Assembly (NCBI RefSeq): GCF_026262505.1
Contig: NC_067205.1
Location: forward strand, 14,322,001 to 14,386,000
Reading direction: 5' to 3'
DNA: 64,000 nt
From: Trichomonas vaginalis G3
Lineage: Eukaryota > Parabasalia > Trichomonadida > Trichomonadidae
Each line of letters opens with the position of its first letter. Position 1 is the stretch's first letter. Made by a program: the position numbers and the translations under genes. Of the stretch, positions 40,612 to 51,705 are shown in pieces. The notes below the pieces were generated by a model. The model did no database searches and was not told the DNA's origin. It saw only the letters and a program-made list of their open reading frames with translations.

Positions 40612-41011
40612 AATATATCTGGAGATTTCTTAAAATTTTCTGCCTCCAGTCTCTTTGCGATGTTTAATTCAAGATTACAAAAGCATTGCATACACATATC
40701 CATTTAGATCTTTTTACATGCAAATTTCCAAATGCTTTTATTGAAGCTAATGCCGGGATATCTTGCATTTAAAAAAAATTCAAAGAATTGACAATTGGAT
40801 AACATAAATTTAATTCTTTAGACAAAGTATTATTGTTTATATATTCAAAACATTATCCTTAGTTTTAATATATTGGCCAAAATTTTTCATGTTATTTTTT
40901 GTGTTTAAGCATAAATTATGTATTTACTTATGAAAAATAATCATTTTATTCAGTAGCATAAAGATATACCATAACAAATTGATAAAATTTTACAAATTGT
41001 GTATGATAGTG
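40612..41011. other. Short intergenic stretch
   Basis: A+T-rich sequence between the USP-like gene and the MULE. No gene or repeat was seen. Confidence 0.5.
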
Positions 41012-41167
41012 GGTATTATTAGAGAAAGGGACAGACTAGCCCATTGTCACTTTTTAATTTAGCAAATGAACGCTTATGGAGTGGAGTTTTTGGGTAAATC
41101 TGATTTGCTTATAAATGAAATAAAATCAAAAGAAACCATATTGGCATTATATTATGCAAAAATAAAT

Positions 41168-41735
41168 GATCTTACTTAGTACTTTTAAAGTTAATTTCAG
41201 AAAAAATTTGACACAATGGTATCCGGCACATACAAGTGGTGTACACACCAAAATATAAGTTGGTTTAAACATATATTGCTATATCTCATGATCTTACTTA
41301 GTACTTTTAAAGTTAATTTCAGAAAAAATTTGACACAATGGTATCCGGCACATACAAGTTGGTGTACAACCAAAATATAAGTTGGTTTAAACATATATTG
41401 CTATATCTCATGATCTTACTTAGTACTTTTAAAGTTAATTTCAAGAAAAAATTTGACACAATGGTATCCGGCACATACAAGTGGTGTACAACCAAAATAT
41501 AAGTTGGTTTAAACATATATTGCTATATCTCATGATCTTACTTAGTACTTTTAAAGTTAATTTCAGAAAAAATTTGACACAATGGTATCCGGCACATACA
41601 AGTGGTGTACAACCAAATAAGTTGGTTTAAACATATATTGCTATATCTCATGATCTTACTTAGTACTTTTAAAGTTAATTTCAGAAAAAATTTGACACAA
41701 TGGTATCCGGCACATACAAGTGGTGTACAACCAAT
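41168..41735 (+). repeat. Tandem array in the MULE left arm, five ~121-bp units
   Basis: Units contain ATCTTACTTAGTACTTTTAA, GACACAATGGTATCCGGCAC, TACAAGTGGTGTACAACCAA and GTTGGTTTAAACATATATTG. They differ by small indels. The sequence is unrelated to the 2907-4085 array, but the period and the position just inside the left end are the same. The minus-strand frames across it are repeat translations. Confidence 0.9.
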
Positions 41736-41888
41736 TTATATACCTAGTTTTACATTAGTTTAGTTTTATTTCACTATTTTCAAGATCATAATTGAATTAG
41801 ATGGCAAGCTATTCAAAACACGACCAAGCTTATCAAAATAAGACCAATATATTCAAAATTCTTTATTCTTTCAAATCATTTCATTTTA

Positions 41889-43329
41889 ATGCAGATCCAA
41901 GATCACGAACTCACATATATCGAGTTGCTTAAGTATGGAGTGCAACAAGAAATCCAAGCAGGTTGTAGTTATTCATATAAAACTAGGAAAGAAAGAAATC
42001 AAATCCAATTTAATTGTAAGTGGCCGAATTGTCCATGTCGCTTCCTTGTTGATACACTTCCCGATGACAAGTACCACATACGAAAATGTATTAACACCCA
42101 CAATCATTCTGCCCCTTTTCCAAACAAATCACAACAAATTACATCATATTTTTATAGATCTTATTTAACAAGATATTTTGAATCAAATCAAGACCGTGTT
42201 TACGCACAATTAAGGTGTTTCAAAGATCTTAATATCCCATTTGATAGTGGGATCATTCCGGAAATGTTTCAACAATCTACAGATGCTTTAAAAAGTTTTC
42301 TAAACGCCTTCATGCAATCAATACCCGTTTCTCAGCGGATGATGTTACATCTCTTGCAATTTTTGTCGACATGGTTAAGAGTCATTCTCCAGATGATCCC
42401 ATCGAGTTTATTCACGAGCCAGATCGTATGATTTTCTATTACGACCCATTCGAAGCAAATGCTTTTTCACATCAAATACAAACTTATCACATTGATTCCA
42501 CTTATAAGCTCTTGCGCTCTCGCATACCATTTTATGCCGTCACTGGCAAATTCGCGGAATCAATTGTTTTTCCGTTTTTGTATTTTTCGTTTGGCCCGAC
42601 ACAAGTGAAAATATACAAGTTTGTCTCACAGCATATTTTGGCTCCATCAATCGCGAACCATCTTATTTTTCAATGGACTGCGCACCTCAAATCACAAATG
42701 CTGTTGAAACAGCCATCCCCTTATGCCAGATCATTTGGTGTGGCATTCATGTGTTGCGCGCTGTCATGAGAAAGGCTGAAAAGTTTCAAGATCGTTCCAA
42801 CTTCGAAACTTTCTATAACTTAATGAAGTTATTGGTCTTTGGTTCTGAAGAGGAAGAAATTGATCCTGATGAAGTTTACAACAATTTAGAAGAAATTTTA
42901 AATGAGGAACCTGCTGCCCGTGAATACTTTGACCGACAGTGGCGCCATCATCTTGACAGGTGGATGCTTCGCTATAGAAATGAAGGAGATGGAACAAACA
43001 ACATCTCGGAATCACATTTCAAGGTTTTGAAGCACCAGTACTTCCCAGAAAGGCGAAATCTTCTACTCGATGAACTTGTCATCGAGTTATATTCCAGTGT
43101 TGTTCCTTCATTCCTGATTAAGTTGCAAATTAAAGGTCTGGATTCAGAGAGAAATGTTAAAGTTATCAAAAAAGTCACAAGAGATTTCGAAGAAATGACA
43201 CAATTTAAAAAAGTCGAATGCATCAGTATGCTTGAAGCTGTTCAGAAAGGTCTGAAAAATGATACACTTGATCCCAACATTGTTTACTCAACATTAAAAA
43301 TATTATTGCAAAGAAAACATTTGATTTAA
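41889..43329 (+). pseudogene. MULE transposase, frameshifted
   Basis: The N-terminus has a FLYWCH/WRKY-like zinc motif (FNCKWPNCPCRF ... CINTHNHSAPF). The catalytic domain contains YHIDSTYKLLRS (first Asp, about 42489-42525), then MDCAPQITNAVETAIPLCQI (second Asp) and GDGTNNISESHFKVLKHQYF (Glu). The coding stretch is in three overlapping frames: 41889-42431, 42371-42769 and 42673-43329, so at least two frameshifts separate the zinc finger from the Asp/Glu residues. It would be inactive unless supplied in trans. Confidence 0.85.
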
Positions 43330-43551
43330 TAAACATTTAATTTATTATAATTAATTTTTTATTACAGTATAGTAAAAAATGCTATAAATAAATTATTATA
43401 TTTTATTAAAATGTGACTTTTAATAGTAAGTGAATAAAATAAATCAGGAATTGGGAAAGAAATAAGGTTAATTAAAAATAATGAAAATTACAAGTTTAAG
43501 GTTAATGAAAAAGTGACAATGGGCGAGTTTGTCCCCCACTCGGTATTATTA

Positions 43552-44804
43552 TGGCCAATGTCAATTCTTACAAGATTTAATATTAATCATATCAATAGCC
43601 GACTCAATGCCAAAAATTAGATATTATTTTTTTCATTATTCAAACTTTGATATGTTTTAATATGATGAATGATTTTGTTTCGTGTATGATACAGAAATGA
43701 AAAGCTTATTTAATATGAATTTGCATTTTTTCAAGAATGTTAGAGTACATCTACATTAAAAAATCAAATTCGAACTGCGATACTGCATCAAATTGATGCA
43801 TATCTGATAAGGATCTCAAACGAGTAAAGTTAATTTTTTTGTGTTTTTTTAAGTTTTGGGCCTTAGTAAAACACCATCTCGGGCAATATTTTTGGGACGA
43901 CGATAGGCCTTATTTGGCCTTACAATGGACCCTTAAAGTTATGTTGGCATGACTGTAAAATTCATTTCATGAGAACAAGTAATAGTGAATAATTCATTTT
44001 ACAGTGATGCTATTGCACGATAATTTGATCTCCAAATCATTGAAAATAAATTTTTGAAATTTATTCCATTTGTTGAATACTCATTTGAAATGTAATATTA
44101 TGATATGTAATTGACATATATTTATACATTAAAAAATAAATAGAATATAGATTACGTTAGCATTTTTGATAATTTTTTTGATTGAATTTTTTGTTTTTGT
44201 TTTTAATATGATTTAAGAAGCGTAGTTTATAACATATAAAAAACAAATTCATTAAATGTCAATTGAAAATTCATATTGAATATTAGAAGGAGCGTAAAAA
44301 TAAGAGCGTAATAATTTTAGAAATTAGTCGCGTTTTCGCAATATTTTTATCCAGTTACTTAATGTATAGAATTCACTGAATTTAATTTGTTAATAAATTC
44401 AATACACTTTAAGTCTTATTGAGTGAATGTAATTTTCAGCTTTGTCAAAATCACTCTTCTCAAATTATCCTTTCAAAAATTTTGAAATTTTGCTTTAAAT
44501 AAAAATCAATTATTATTCAACTAATCTTGCCTATAATGAGTCTTTCATTAATTACTAATTATTCAGAAAAGACTATAATTTTGATTTATTTGTTCACTTA
44601 ACTTTTTTATTCTCTTACATTAAGAATATAATTCTACATAAATTTATTAACCATTTTAAATTTTATTCCTTTTCAATTCATTTTCAATCATTTTCAAATT
44701 TTTGAAACTAATTCAAATTCGAAACCCTCTCACCAATGATTTCACAAAAATTCTCTAACTAACGTTTATCATCTTCAATTGAAAAACAAACGATATTCAA
44801 TTTA
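43552..44804. other. A+T-rich intergenic region upstream of the cyclase
   Basis: No gene found. It should contain the promoter of the cyclase gene starting at 44805. Short Inr-like TCA motifs are common in this composition and none stands out. Confidence 0.5.
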
Positions 44805-46215
44805 ATGAACCAAGCCGAACCTTCTACATCCCGCTCCATGTCGAGCACAAGCACCAGTGGAATTGATGCAGCTGCCCTTAACCAAGGAAAGTCATCATCC
44901 GTTGATATGATTTTTCCAATTTATGATCAAATGATGCAAAAAACAAAGTTTCCGGATTGGTTTTTAAGCTTGTTAGCTGTATTTATGCTATTCCAGGTTT
45001 TATCTATAGCGTTTTGGCTTTATGCACCACCATTTTCACGGTCAAAAGGACACTGAAAAACATTATATGACACAATTTTTAAGATTTTTACCTTCCAAAA
45101 CCCATTAGAATACTCACCCAAAGATTCAACTAACATTTATATTTGCATAGGTGTTGCAGTATTCTCATTTTTGTGGATTTTTGGAATCATTTACTACAAT
45201 CATGTCAAATATACAATTCCAACTCCATTATTATATATTAGTAGTTTAATATTAGATGTAATAGATCCATGCTTCATTACTCCAGCCGTATTTGTAATCT
45301 GTCACGGTATCACTGGATTACAGCACGAACATTCAACAATGTCTATTTCGGAGATCGTAGTAGGCTTCATCTCATATATTTTATTTACATACGTATTCAC
45401 AGCGGGCATTTTGCTCAAATCTCGATCTGTAGTTTTGACAAACTTAACATTTCCATTATTTGATTCGACTCCAATTGTGATTTGGGTACTCATGACATCA
45501 TTTGGATGCATATTGTCCGCTATTTTCAAGTACTTTGATACGTATTTTTATGTAATTTTAGGCGTTGTTCACTTAATTACTACATTATATGTATGTTACC
45601 TTCTTACATTCATTGTTTTCTATGATATATGGCGTAATTCCATTTGTTTGTCCATTGGTATTACAACTTGTGCTTTAGATCTGAATTTCTTTGCATTGTA
45701 TGGTGCGAAATCATTAACATACAACTATACAATATTTGTTTTCTTGTTAGTTCTCATTATCGCTTACATTTGCACAACGATATATTTCGTAAAGAAAGTG
45801 AAGAAGATTAAAAACCAATTATCATACCAAGAAGGTGTTACATCAGCTTCTGAATACATTGCATCTCTTAATATCGATACATCATCAAGAAGAGCGATGA
45901 TGTATATCGTTGTCGGATTAGCAAGACTTGGAGATTATTTCGTTGATGGTTCTCTCGTTGACTACATCATAAATAACAGTTCTCTCAACTCAACACTTGC
46001 AATGTTACTTCAAGTTGTCACCTTTTTCCCATCAGAAAGCCGTAAAATGGATGTTTTATACAAGAAACTCGTGATGAAACGAAAATTATCATTTGCAGAC
46101 AGATTCTTAATTTACCAGGTATATCGTATTAAAACAAGGAGATTAGTTAGTGACACAAAAGACACTTTAGAAACATACAACAAACTGAAACAGAAAAATG
46201 ATGAATGTAAAAATA
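44805..46215 (+). pseudogene. Host adenylyl/guanylyl cyclase, N-terminal half
   Basis: The ATG at 44805 starts MNQAEPSTSRSMSSTSTSGI, the Ser-rich N-terminus usual in this trichomonad family. IFPIYDQMMQKTKFPDWFLS follows, then hydrophobic helices (SLLAVFMLFQVLSIAFWLY, VAVFSFLWIFGIIYY, ISYILFTYVFTAGILL, VHLITTLYVCYLLTFIVFY, FVFLLVLIIAYICTTIYFV). A TGA at 45054-45056 lies in frame, and the frame continues on both sides of it. The half ends at mariner copy 3. Its phase at the mariner's TA differs by one base from the C-terminal half at 36761, so a further small indel is present if both came from one gene. Confidence 0.8.
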
Positions 46216-47514
46216 TAGGGTGTCCAAAGGTGTGTTTAGCACAAACCTGAATACTGCGAATAGAAATAAACAAGTTACATATATATAAAGTTTATTTAAA
46301 TATAATCACCATTGGATTCAATCACGCGTTCGCAGCGATCGATCCAGGCTTGAAAGACACGCTTTAAATCATCATGAGAAAATTGCTCAAATTGCTCTCT
46401 TACAAAATTTTCAAGATCATCTGGACTCGCGAATTCGCGTCCTTCAGCTCTCTTTTTTAGCGTGCCGAATAAATAAAAGTCAGAGGGTGCAATATCAGGT
46501 GAATAAATTGGGTTTGGAACAACTTTGACATTGTTTTCCACCAAGTAATTCATTACCTTATGACTTTTGTGAACTCTTGAATTATCAAAATGAATTGCAA
46601 ACTTTTGTTTTTGTTGTTTGGATTTCTCAAACTCATCAGAATTGATAATTTGAGTAAGAACATTGTCAATTAGATACTGAGAATTCATCGTATTAGGTTT
46701 TTGAAGAATATCAATTGCGATGATGCCATTCACGCCCCAAAAAACCGACAACATCATCATTGGTGTGTCAATTTTTTTCTTCGGGAATGTTTGCGGATTT
46801 TCATCCTTCGAGATCCACATGATTTTGGCTTCTGTTGCATATTGAAACCAAGACTCGTCCCCTGTTACTGCGAAACTTCTTGGATTGATACGCACCCAAT
46901 ATAGAGAGGAGCTCTTTCGAAGATTGGACTCTAGATTTTTTTTGAACTGAATTAAGGTTGTGCGGAACCCAACGTGTATACGCTAGTTTGTAGTTCAAAT
47001 AATTGTGCAGATAATAACTGACTGTTGTACTTGGTATCTTTGTCATCTCCTCTATCCTTCTGAGTGATGCTCTTGGGTCTTCATCTAGCGCTTGAAGAAT
47101 TGCTTTGATTTTTCTTTGATCCGGCGATTTTTTGTCAATTTTTATGATGGGCGCCTTTTTGTTCATGAAGTGATACATCCTAACATGATACGTTACAGTG
47201 GAATAGCTAGGAGCATCCATACCGAAGCATTTTACCAATGTCTCGTAGATTTTTTTACAGTCTTTGCATTTTTTTGCAAGAGCGAGGATGTTTTCTTTAT
47301 GATTCATTAAAAAAATGAAAAAAATCCCGCCAAAATTTCCCGCGAAACCGCCTCTTGTCTCAAAATTCATTTTATATCCCGGCATGGCGCCAAAATACAA
47401 CATACTCATCATATACATATATTCATATTTTTTATTATATATTTATAATCAGCATATATCTCCTTTAATAGTCTCATATAGAGCGCTGTGCTAAACGCAC
47501 CTTTGGACACCCTA
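46216..47514 (-). mobile_element. Mariner transposon copy 3 (Tvmar1-like), 1299 bp
   Basis: Reverse-oriented near-copy of 36762-38060 with the same ends, flanked by TA (46214-46215, 47515-47516). The left flank is the cyclase N-terminal half and the right flank is a Polinton gene. Only a few base changes separate it from copy 2 (for example GTGTTTAGC instead of GTGCGTTTAGC near one end). Confidence 0.95.
46296..47418 (-). pseudogene. Mariner transposase (copy 3), same frameshift as copy 2
   Basis: The catalytic part is 46296-46895 and the N-terminal part 46801-47418, with the same D,D34D motifs (TGDESWFQY, HFDNSRVH, SPDIAPSDFYLF) and the same one-base offset between them as in copy 2. The shared defect implies that the two copies descend from one defective donor, or that gene conversion homogenised them. 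Confidence 0.9.
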
Positions 47515-47516
47515 TA

Positions 47517-47779
47517 TTATTTACAACATTTGCTTTATTTCTTTTCAACATCATAACTGCTCCTGCTGTAGCTAGCAAACCTAGTGGGAGACCATATCTT
47601 ATATAAGGACTTGACCAAATGCTATTTTTGACAGGAGCTGGTGGAACACCTAACCTTGGTGAGACTGCTCTTTGCCATTGTGCAGCTCGTAAGAAATATT
47701 CAATAGGTGCTCCATAATCGTTTGGTAAAGTTTGTTTCATAGATGGTGAAGGTTCACGAGAGCTTGATGAAGAACTCAT
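47517..47779 (-). pseudogene. P2 Pro-rich membrane protein, N-terminal part
   Basis: Encodes MSSSSSSREPSPSMKQTLPN and the membrane helix YGLPLGLLATAGAVMML up to NNVV..NN, where mariner copy 3 begins. It matches P1 27418-27679. The tail portion is at 38061-38256. Confidence 0.75.
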
Positions 47780-47810
47780 TTATAAGCTTTAAAAATAAAC
47801 GTTCATCCCT

Positions 47811-49385
47811 TTATTCCTCACTGTCGTCCGTAGCTAAGTTATAGTCATCTAATCTTATTATGGGGATGCCATTAGCACGCACCTGAATGGCAAAGCAACA
47901 ATCCCTCATAAATCCAATAAGTGGCTTTGGTACATTTTCAGTTGCTAGTTCAATAGGTCCTTTAACAGACAATTTGTATGTTATTGGAGCAGTAGATGTT
48001 TGACCTTGCTGGAAGCAAAAGTCCACTTCTGTTGGAAAACCACATAAGAAATGCGTGTTGTCATAGCTATCCCATTTATGTTCCACACTACCATCATCCA
48101 CCAATGACCTCATAACATCTTCATTAAATCCTATCATATCATTGTTTGTATTGCAGGCGTTCGCAACCATTTCATAAAATACAGGTCCATATGATTTTTC
48201 AGGTTCTGCAGGCATATTTCCATAAGCTCCCATGGAAAGCTGAAGATATTTAAACTTAGGGTTCTCAAAATTAACATAATAGTTGTCTTTCTTTCTAAAT
48301 AGTGCCCAAATACTTTTAACATTAATAGGCGTATAAGCTGCTGTAAATGTTGCACTTGAACTATCTGTATTCTTTGAGAATGAACCGTCCATAGGAATCC
48401 AATCCATAACTTTAACAGGAAAACATAAAGCCTCGTTTGTATAATGTTCTACAAGTTCTGTATAAATGTTAGGGTCTAAAGAGAATGACTTTGGATGAAT
48501 GAAACATTCATTAAAATCCATCTTTGTTCGAAATAGTTGCTGGGTTACAGTTGTAATAGTAACTGTTCCACTAGCTTCTACTGCCTTCGTTATCATAGTG
48601 AATGGTTCATTCCATGGAACAAATTTATTTGTCGGTGGATTTGAATCTGAAGCAAATGCAACTTTAAGAGTTGGATTGAAAGCAATGATATCATTTACAG
48701 ATATAGATGTGCATTGTAAGGCGTCGCTACTGAACTTTACTTTAAGCTGAATGTTTCCTGCAAAAGCTGGAATAAATCGAATAGCTTCTAATGGAAGGAA
48801 TCTTCTAACAGGAATTCTTAAACGAAGCTTAAAATCAAATGATTTTCCTGCTGTAATTGGACCACTAACAATTTGTCCTGTTCTGCATGTTCCCGAATGA
48901 CTCCATACATCTTCATGTCGAGTCTTTGAGAAAACATCTACTTTCTTTATTTGTTCGGTAGTTTGTGAGTTTGAAGTTATATATGCTTCTTCTCTTGCGT
49001 TGTCTTGAGAATATACGATACGACCATTTGCAAGGATTTGATATCCAGCAACTGCATAGAAAGCGTCATCGAAACCAATCCAAAATCCTGGTGGGTTTGT
49101 TTTATTGGAACCTGAACCAATTTCTTTATCTACAATAAATTGACCTTCCATTTTATACGTAATGAATGTATTGTAAAGGTCCAACATATTTTCACCAGGA
49201 GGTGAGAGATTGAATGTTACCCATGTGTTATCTTTAGCAGTTCCAGGTTGTGATGGAATCTTTGCGTCAGAATATTTTCTATTAGTGTCACCAATTTGAA
49301 CTGCATTGTCTATGATATCGAAATATGAGCGAATCTGATGAATATGCTCTGCTGGAGTAAATTCGTTTAGCTGTTCGTTCTGCAT
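47811..49385 (-). CDS. P2 major capsid protein, 524 aa
   Basis: By eye the predicted protein is the same as the P1 major capsid protein (25813-27387), with only a few silent or near-silent base differences. It looks whole. The gene is preceded by TTTTTATCTGAAG (reverse strand, about 49390-49407), a variant of the capsid-gene box. Conservation is stronger than in neighbouring genes, so it was either copied very recently or homogenised. Confidence 0.75.
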   Translation of the reverse strand: MQNEQLNEFTPAEHIHQIRSYFDIIDNAVQIGDTNRKYSDAKIPSQPGTAKDNTWVTFNLSPPGENMLDLYNTFITYKMEGQFIVDKEIGSGSNKTNPPGFWIGFDDAFYAVAGYQILANGRIVYSQDNAREEAYITSNSQTTEQIKKVDVFSKTRHEDVWSHSGTCRTGQIVSGPITAGKSFDFKLRLRIPVRRFLPLEAIRFIPAFAGNIQLKVKFSSDALQCTSISVNDIIAFNPTLKVAFASDSNPPTNKFVPWNEPFTMITKAVEASGTVTITTVTQQLFRTKMDFNECFIHPKSFSLDPNIYTELVEHYTNEALCFPVKVMDWIPMDGSFSKNTDSSSATFTAAYTPINVKSIWALFRKKDNYYVNFENPKFKYLQLSMGAYGNMPAEPEKSYGPVFYEMVANACNTNNDMIGFNEDVMRSLVDDGSVEHKWDSYDNTHFLCGFPTEVDFCFQQGQTSTAPITYKLSVKGPIELATENVPKPLIGFMRDCCFAIQVRANGIPIIRLDDYNLATDDSEE

Positions 49386-49412
49386 GTATTTACTTCAGAT
49401 AAAAATATCTAT

Positions 49413-49837
49413 TTACTTCATTATTCTCACTCTTCTTCTTGGCATTCGTGGTGGAAGTTGTTTCTTGACATTTTCAATGAACTGTACATTCTCTTTTGTC
49501 TCAACTTCTTTCACTGGGGTCAGGTTCTTTGACTCGGTTTGTTTTTCAATGAAATTCACGAACTTTGCAATAAGCTCTTGGTTCGTTATTGAAAGTACAT
49601 CTGGCTTCTTTTCTTCTGGTTCTATTGACTTTTCAGTTTGAATAGAAGGCTTAACATGGGCTTCGCCCTCATGCCATACACCTTAATGTTGTCGCTTTCT
49701 GCATTCGCTAATGGAACCTTTCTTTTTCTTACGTATATTTTACCATCTTTACTCTGACTTACGTAATAGAAAGGATGTTGTATTCCTCTTGCGTCATTTA
49801 ATATAATAGACTCTCGCTCTGATTTTGACAAGCTCAT
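49413..49837 (-). pseudogene. P2 conserved capsid-block protein
   Basis: Counterpart of 25351-25785 in P1 with the same N-terminus MSLSKSERESIILNDARGIQ and the basic C-terminus. A GC-rich mini-hairpin segment (GGGCTTCGCCC) lies inside near 49661-49671, where P1 has a related but different stretch. The copy is not whole. Confidence 0.6.
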
Positions 49838-49882
49838 TTTACATCGGTTAAAGTTTTAATTTTGTTTTTTATCTGCAGTCAA

Positions 49883-50140
49883 ATGACTCAGACAAGCCCT
49901 ACGGACAAGACCCAAGGGGTCATAGATGTTGAAGCATTGAAGAAAGAAATTCGTGAGCAAATTTTATCCGAACTGAAGGAACAAAAACAAGAACAAAAGC
50001 CAGAGAGACCAAAGAGAAAACTTAGTGAAAAACAACTTGCTGCATTAGCTGCTGGAAGACAAAAGAACCCACTGCTGGCGAAGAAAGCTAGAGAAGAAGC
50101 TGAAGCAAAAGCTAAAGAAGCTGAAGCAAAGAAAGAGTAA
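49883..50140 (+). CDS. P2 Lys/Glu/Ala-rich coiled-coil protein
   Basis: Nearly identical to P1 25045-25305, one residue shorter near RQKNPLLAKKAREEA. It is preceded by GTTTTTTATCTG. Divergent from 49413-49837, as in P1. Confidence 0.55.
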   Translation: MTQTSPTDKTQGVIDVEALKKEIREQILSELKEQKQEQKPERPKRKLSEKQLAALAAGRQKNPLLAKKAREEAEAKAKEAEAKKE

Positions 50141-50164
50141 ATGGTTTATTTTTATCCGAATTAA

Positions 50165-51020
50165 ATGTATAGACAAATACCTTTATCTGTTGCGTTCAGT
50201 AGTGAAAACCCTGACGTCAAAATAAAGGGGAACAGAGTAACGTTTAAGTTTCCAACAGACTGGATTGTGAACATAAATGAAGAGAAGTACATTGGCATAA
50301 CATCTATGTATATAACACGTGCTTTCAGAAAGGTTGACTTTATACTTCAAGTCGAGATAGAAAATGACGAACAGTCTTTAAGCGCCCAAAACATTCACAT
50401 ATACAAATACTTTAAAGACGATACAACATTGCAACAATGTATGATTTCATTTAATGAATGTTCGAGAAAAAGTTAACATTGAAGTACAAACTTTACAGCC
50501 TTTACGTGAGTTTCTTGCACAACTGAAAGAAGAAGGTAGTCAGCCACAACTTATAGACTTTCATTATGAATTTAATGAAAATGAAGATGGAACTCATGAC
50601 TGTCAGTTTGTTGTATTCTCACCATTCAATGAAGTCGCTAAAAAGAAAGAAAATCCATTACGTATAAGATTTCAAATCTCTGAACCAAGTGATGATTTCA
50701 AGAATGTTTTCAATTATGATGCAATGCTTCCGAGGAAAAATGAATTTTCAAAGATTGTAACACCTGGCATTTGGGATAGAAAGCAAGCTATATTATATTC
50801 AAACTTAAGTAAGGGAGTTGAAAATGAGTTCATTGGTCATACAAGAACTTCACCACTTCCTAACCCTAAATACTATAAATTAACTGGCTTCAATCGTGAG
50901 TTTTGGATAGACATGTTCTCCACTCATGACCATAACTGCCCAGTGTTCTTACCTCCAGACCATAAGGACTGTCTCTACATTGAAGCACAACTCTTAAACT
51001 CTACCATCGCAGTATTGTAA
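50165..51020 (+). pseudogene. P2 minor capsid-like protein C
   Basis: Starts MYRQIPLSVAFSSENPD directly after TTTTTATCCGAATTAA. It matches P1 24168-25019 over its length and shows the family's C-terminal GFNREFWIDMFSTHDHNCPV...LPPDHKDCLYIEAQLL more clearly. The copy is not whole. Confidence 0.6.
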
Positions 51021-51070
51021 AATCTACGCTAGTTTTATTTTTTCTGAAAATTTTTATTTGAGTGAAAGGC

Positions 51071-51637
51071 ATGGAAGGTGAAGGACATTGGCAAACACTC
51101 GAACATGACAATGACTATGAAATCTTTTCAGAGTACCCATATCCAATTAGGCGCATAAGTAACAAAAGAGTTGTAAGTGAGTTTGACAACGGTGATGGTT
51201 ATATTTGTGTTTATTTAAACAAACATAAACTCTTTAAGCATAAAATTGTTGCAAATCAATTTATACCGAATCCTGAAGGACTTCGAGAAGTAGACCATAT
51301 AAACAGAGACAGAGGAGACTTTCATATCTCAAACTTAAGGTGGGTGTCGAGAAGACAAAACATGAGAAATATTTCTGGTTCGAATGGCTATTGGTTTGAC
51401 ATTGTAGACACTCTTCCTGAAGATGCTGTTGAAATTATACAATACTCTAAATTTACTCTAGAAAATTACTACTATGTCCCAAGTGAAGATGTCTTTTACT
51501 ATTTCATGGGAACTCAATACAGACGAATGAATGTCTTAAGACAGTATAGCAAAGATTATATAAACATTACAGATGTAGAAGGAAGAAGAACAAAGCTGTC
51601 TATTGCAAAGTTTAAGAGAGACAATGGTTATACATAA
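51071..51637 (+). CDS. P2 HNH endonuclease with NUMOD-like context
   Basis: A homing-type endonuclease absent from P1 at this position. The HNH core is HKIVANQFIPNPEGLREVDH followed by INRDRGDFHISNLRWVS, matching the HNH_3 pattern (H...N....D H.N...D....NLRW). The N-terminal part (EIFSEYPYPIRRISNKRVV) resembles a NUMOD4-type motif. The C-terminal third (YYVPSEDVFYYFMG, DVEGRRTKLSIAKF) resembles the 106-aa terminal proteins. The ATG at 51071 is used rather than the GTG at 51062. It sits between minor capsid C and the polymerase 3' end. It looks whole. Confidence 0.75.
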   Translation: MEGEGHWQTLEHDNDYEIFSEYPYPIRRISNKRVVSEFDNGDGYICVYLNKHKLFKHKIVANQFIPNPEGLREVDHINRDRGDFHISNLRWVSRRQNMRNISGSNGYWFDIVDTLPEDAVEIIQYSKFTLENYYYVPSEDVFYYFMGTQYRRMNVLRQYSKDYINITDVEGRRTKLSIAKFKRDNGYT

Positions 51638-51705
51638 ATGACAAAAATATATGACCTCATTATTTTTATCACGAATGACCTCATTGCTGACAAAAATAAA
51701 TGACC

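Larger units (their letters stand above)
41022..43541 (+). mobile_element. MULE (Mutator-like) DNA transposon, 2520 bp
   Basis: The ends are inverted: GAGAAAGGGACAGACTAGCC on the left and, in reverse complement, GAGTGGGGGACAAACTCGCC on the right, both leading into CATTGTCACTTTTT. A 10-bp duplication GGTATTATTA flanks the element (41012-41021, 43542-43551). It encodes one MULE transposase. The left arm holds a tandem array. Boundaries are exact, so the insertion is fairly young although the transposase frame is broken. Confidence 0.88.

Noticed and set aside
41197-41516. Minus-strand repeated protein (MFKPTYILVVHQL...)
   Set aside because: Translation of the MULE left-arm tandem repeat.
45171-46250. 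A new membrane protein starting at 45171
   Set aside because: The first codon is TTG and the same frame continues upstream across one TGA to the family-typical N-terminus at 44805; the last codons are mariner sequence.
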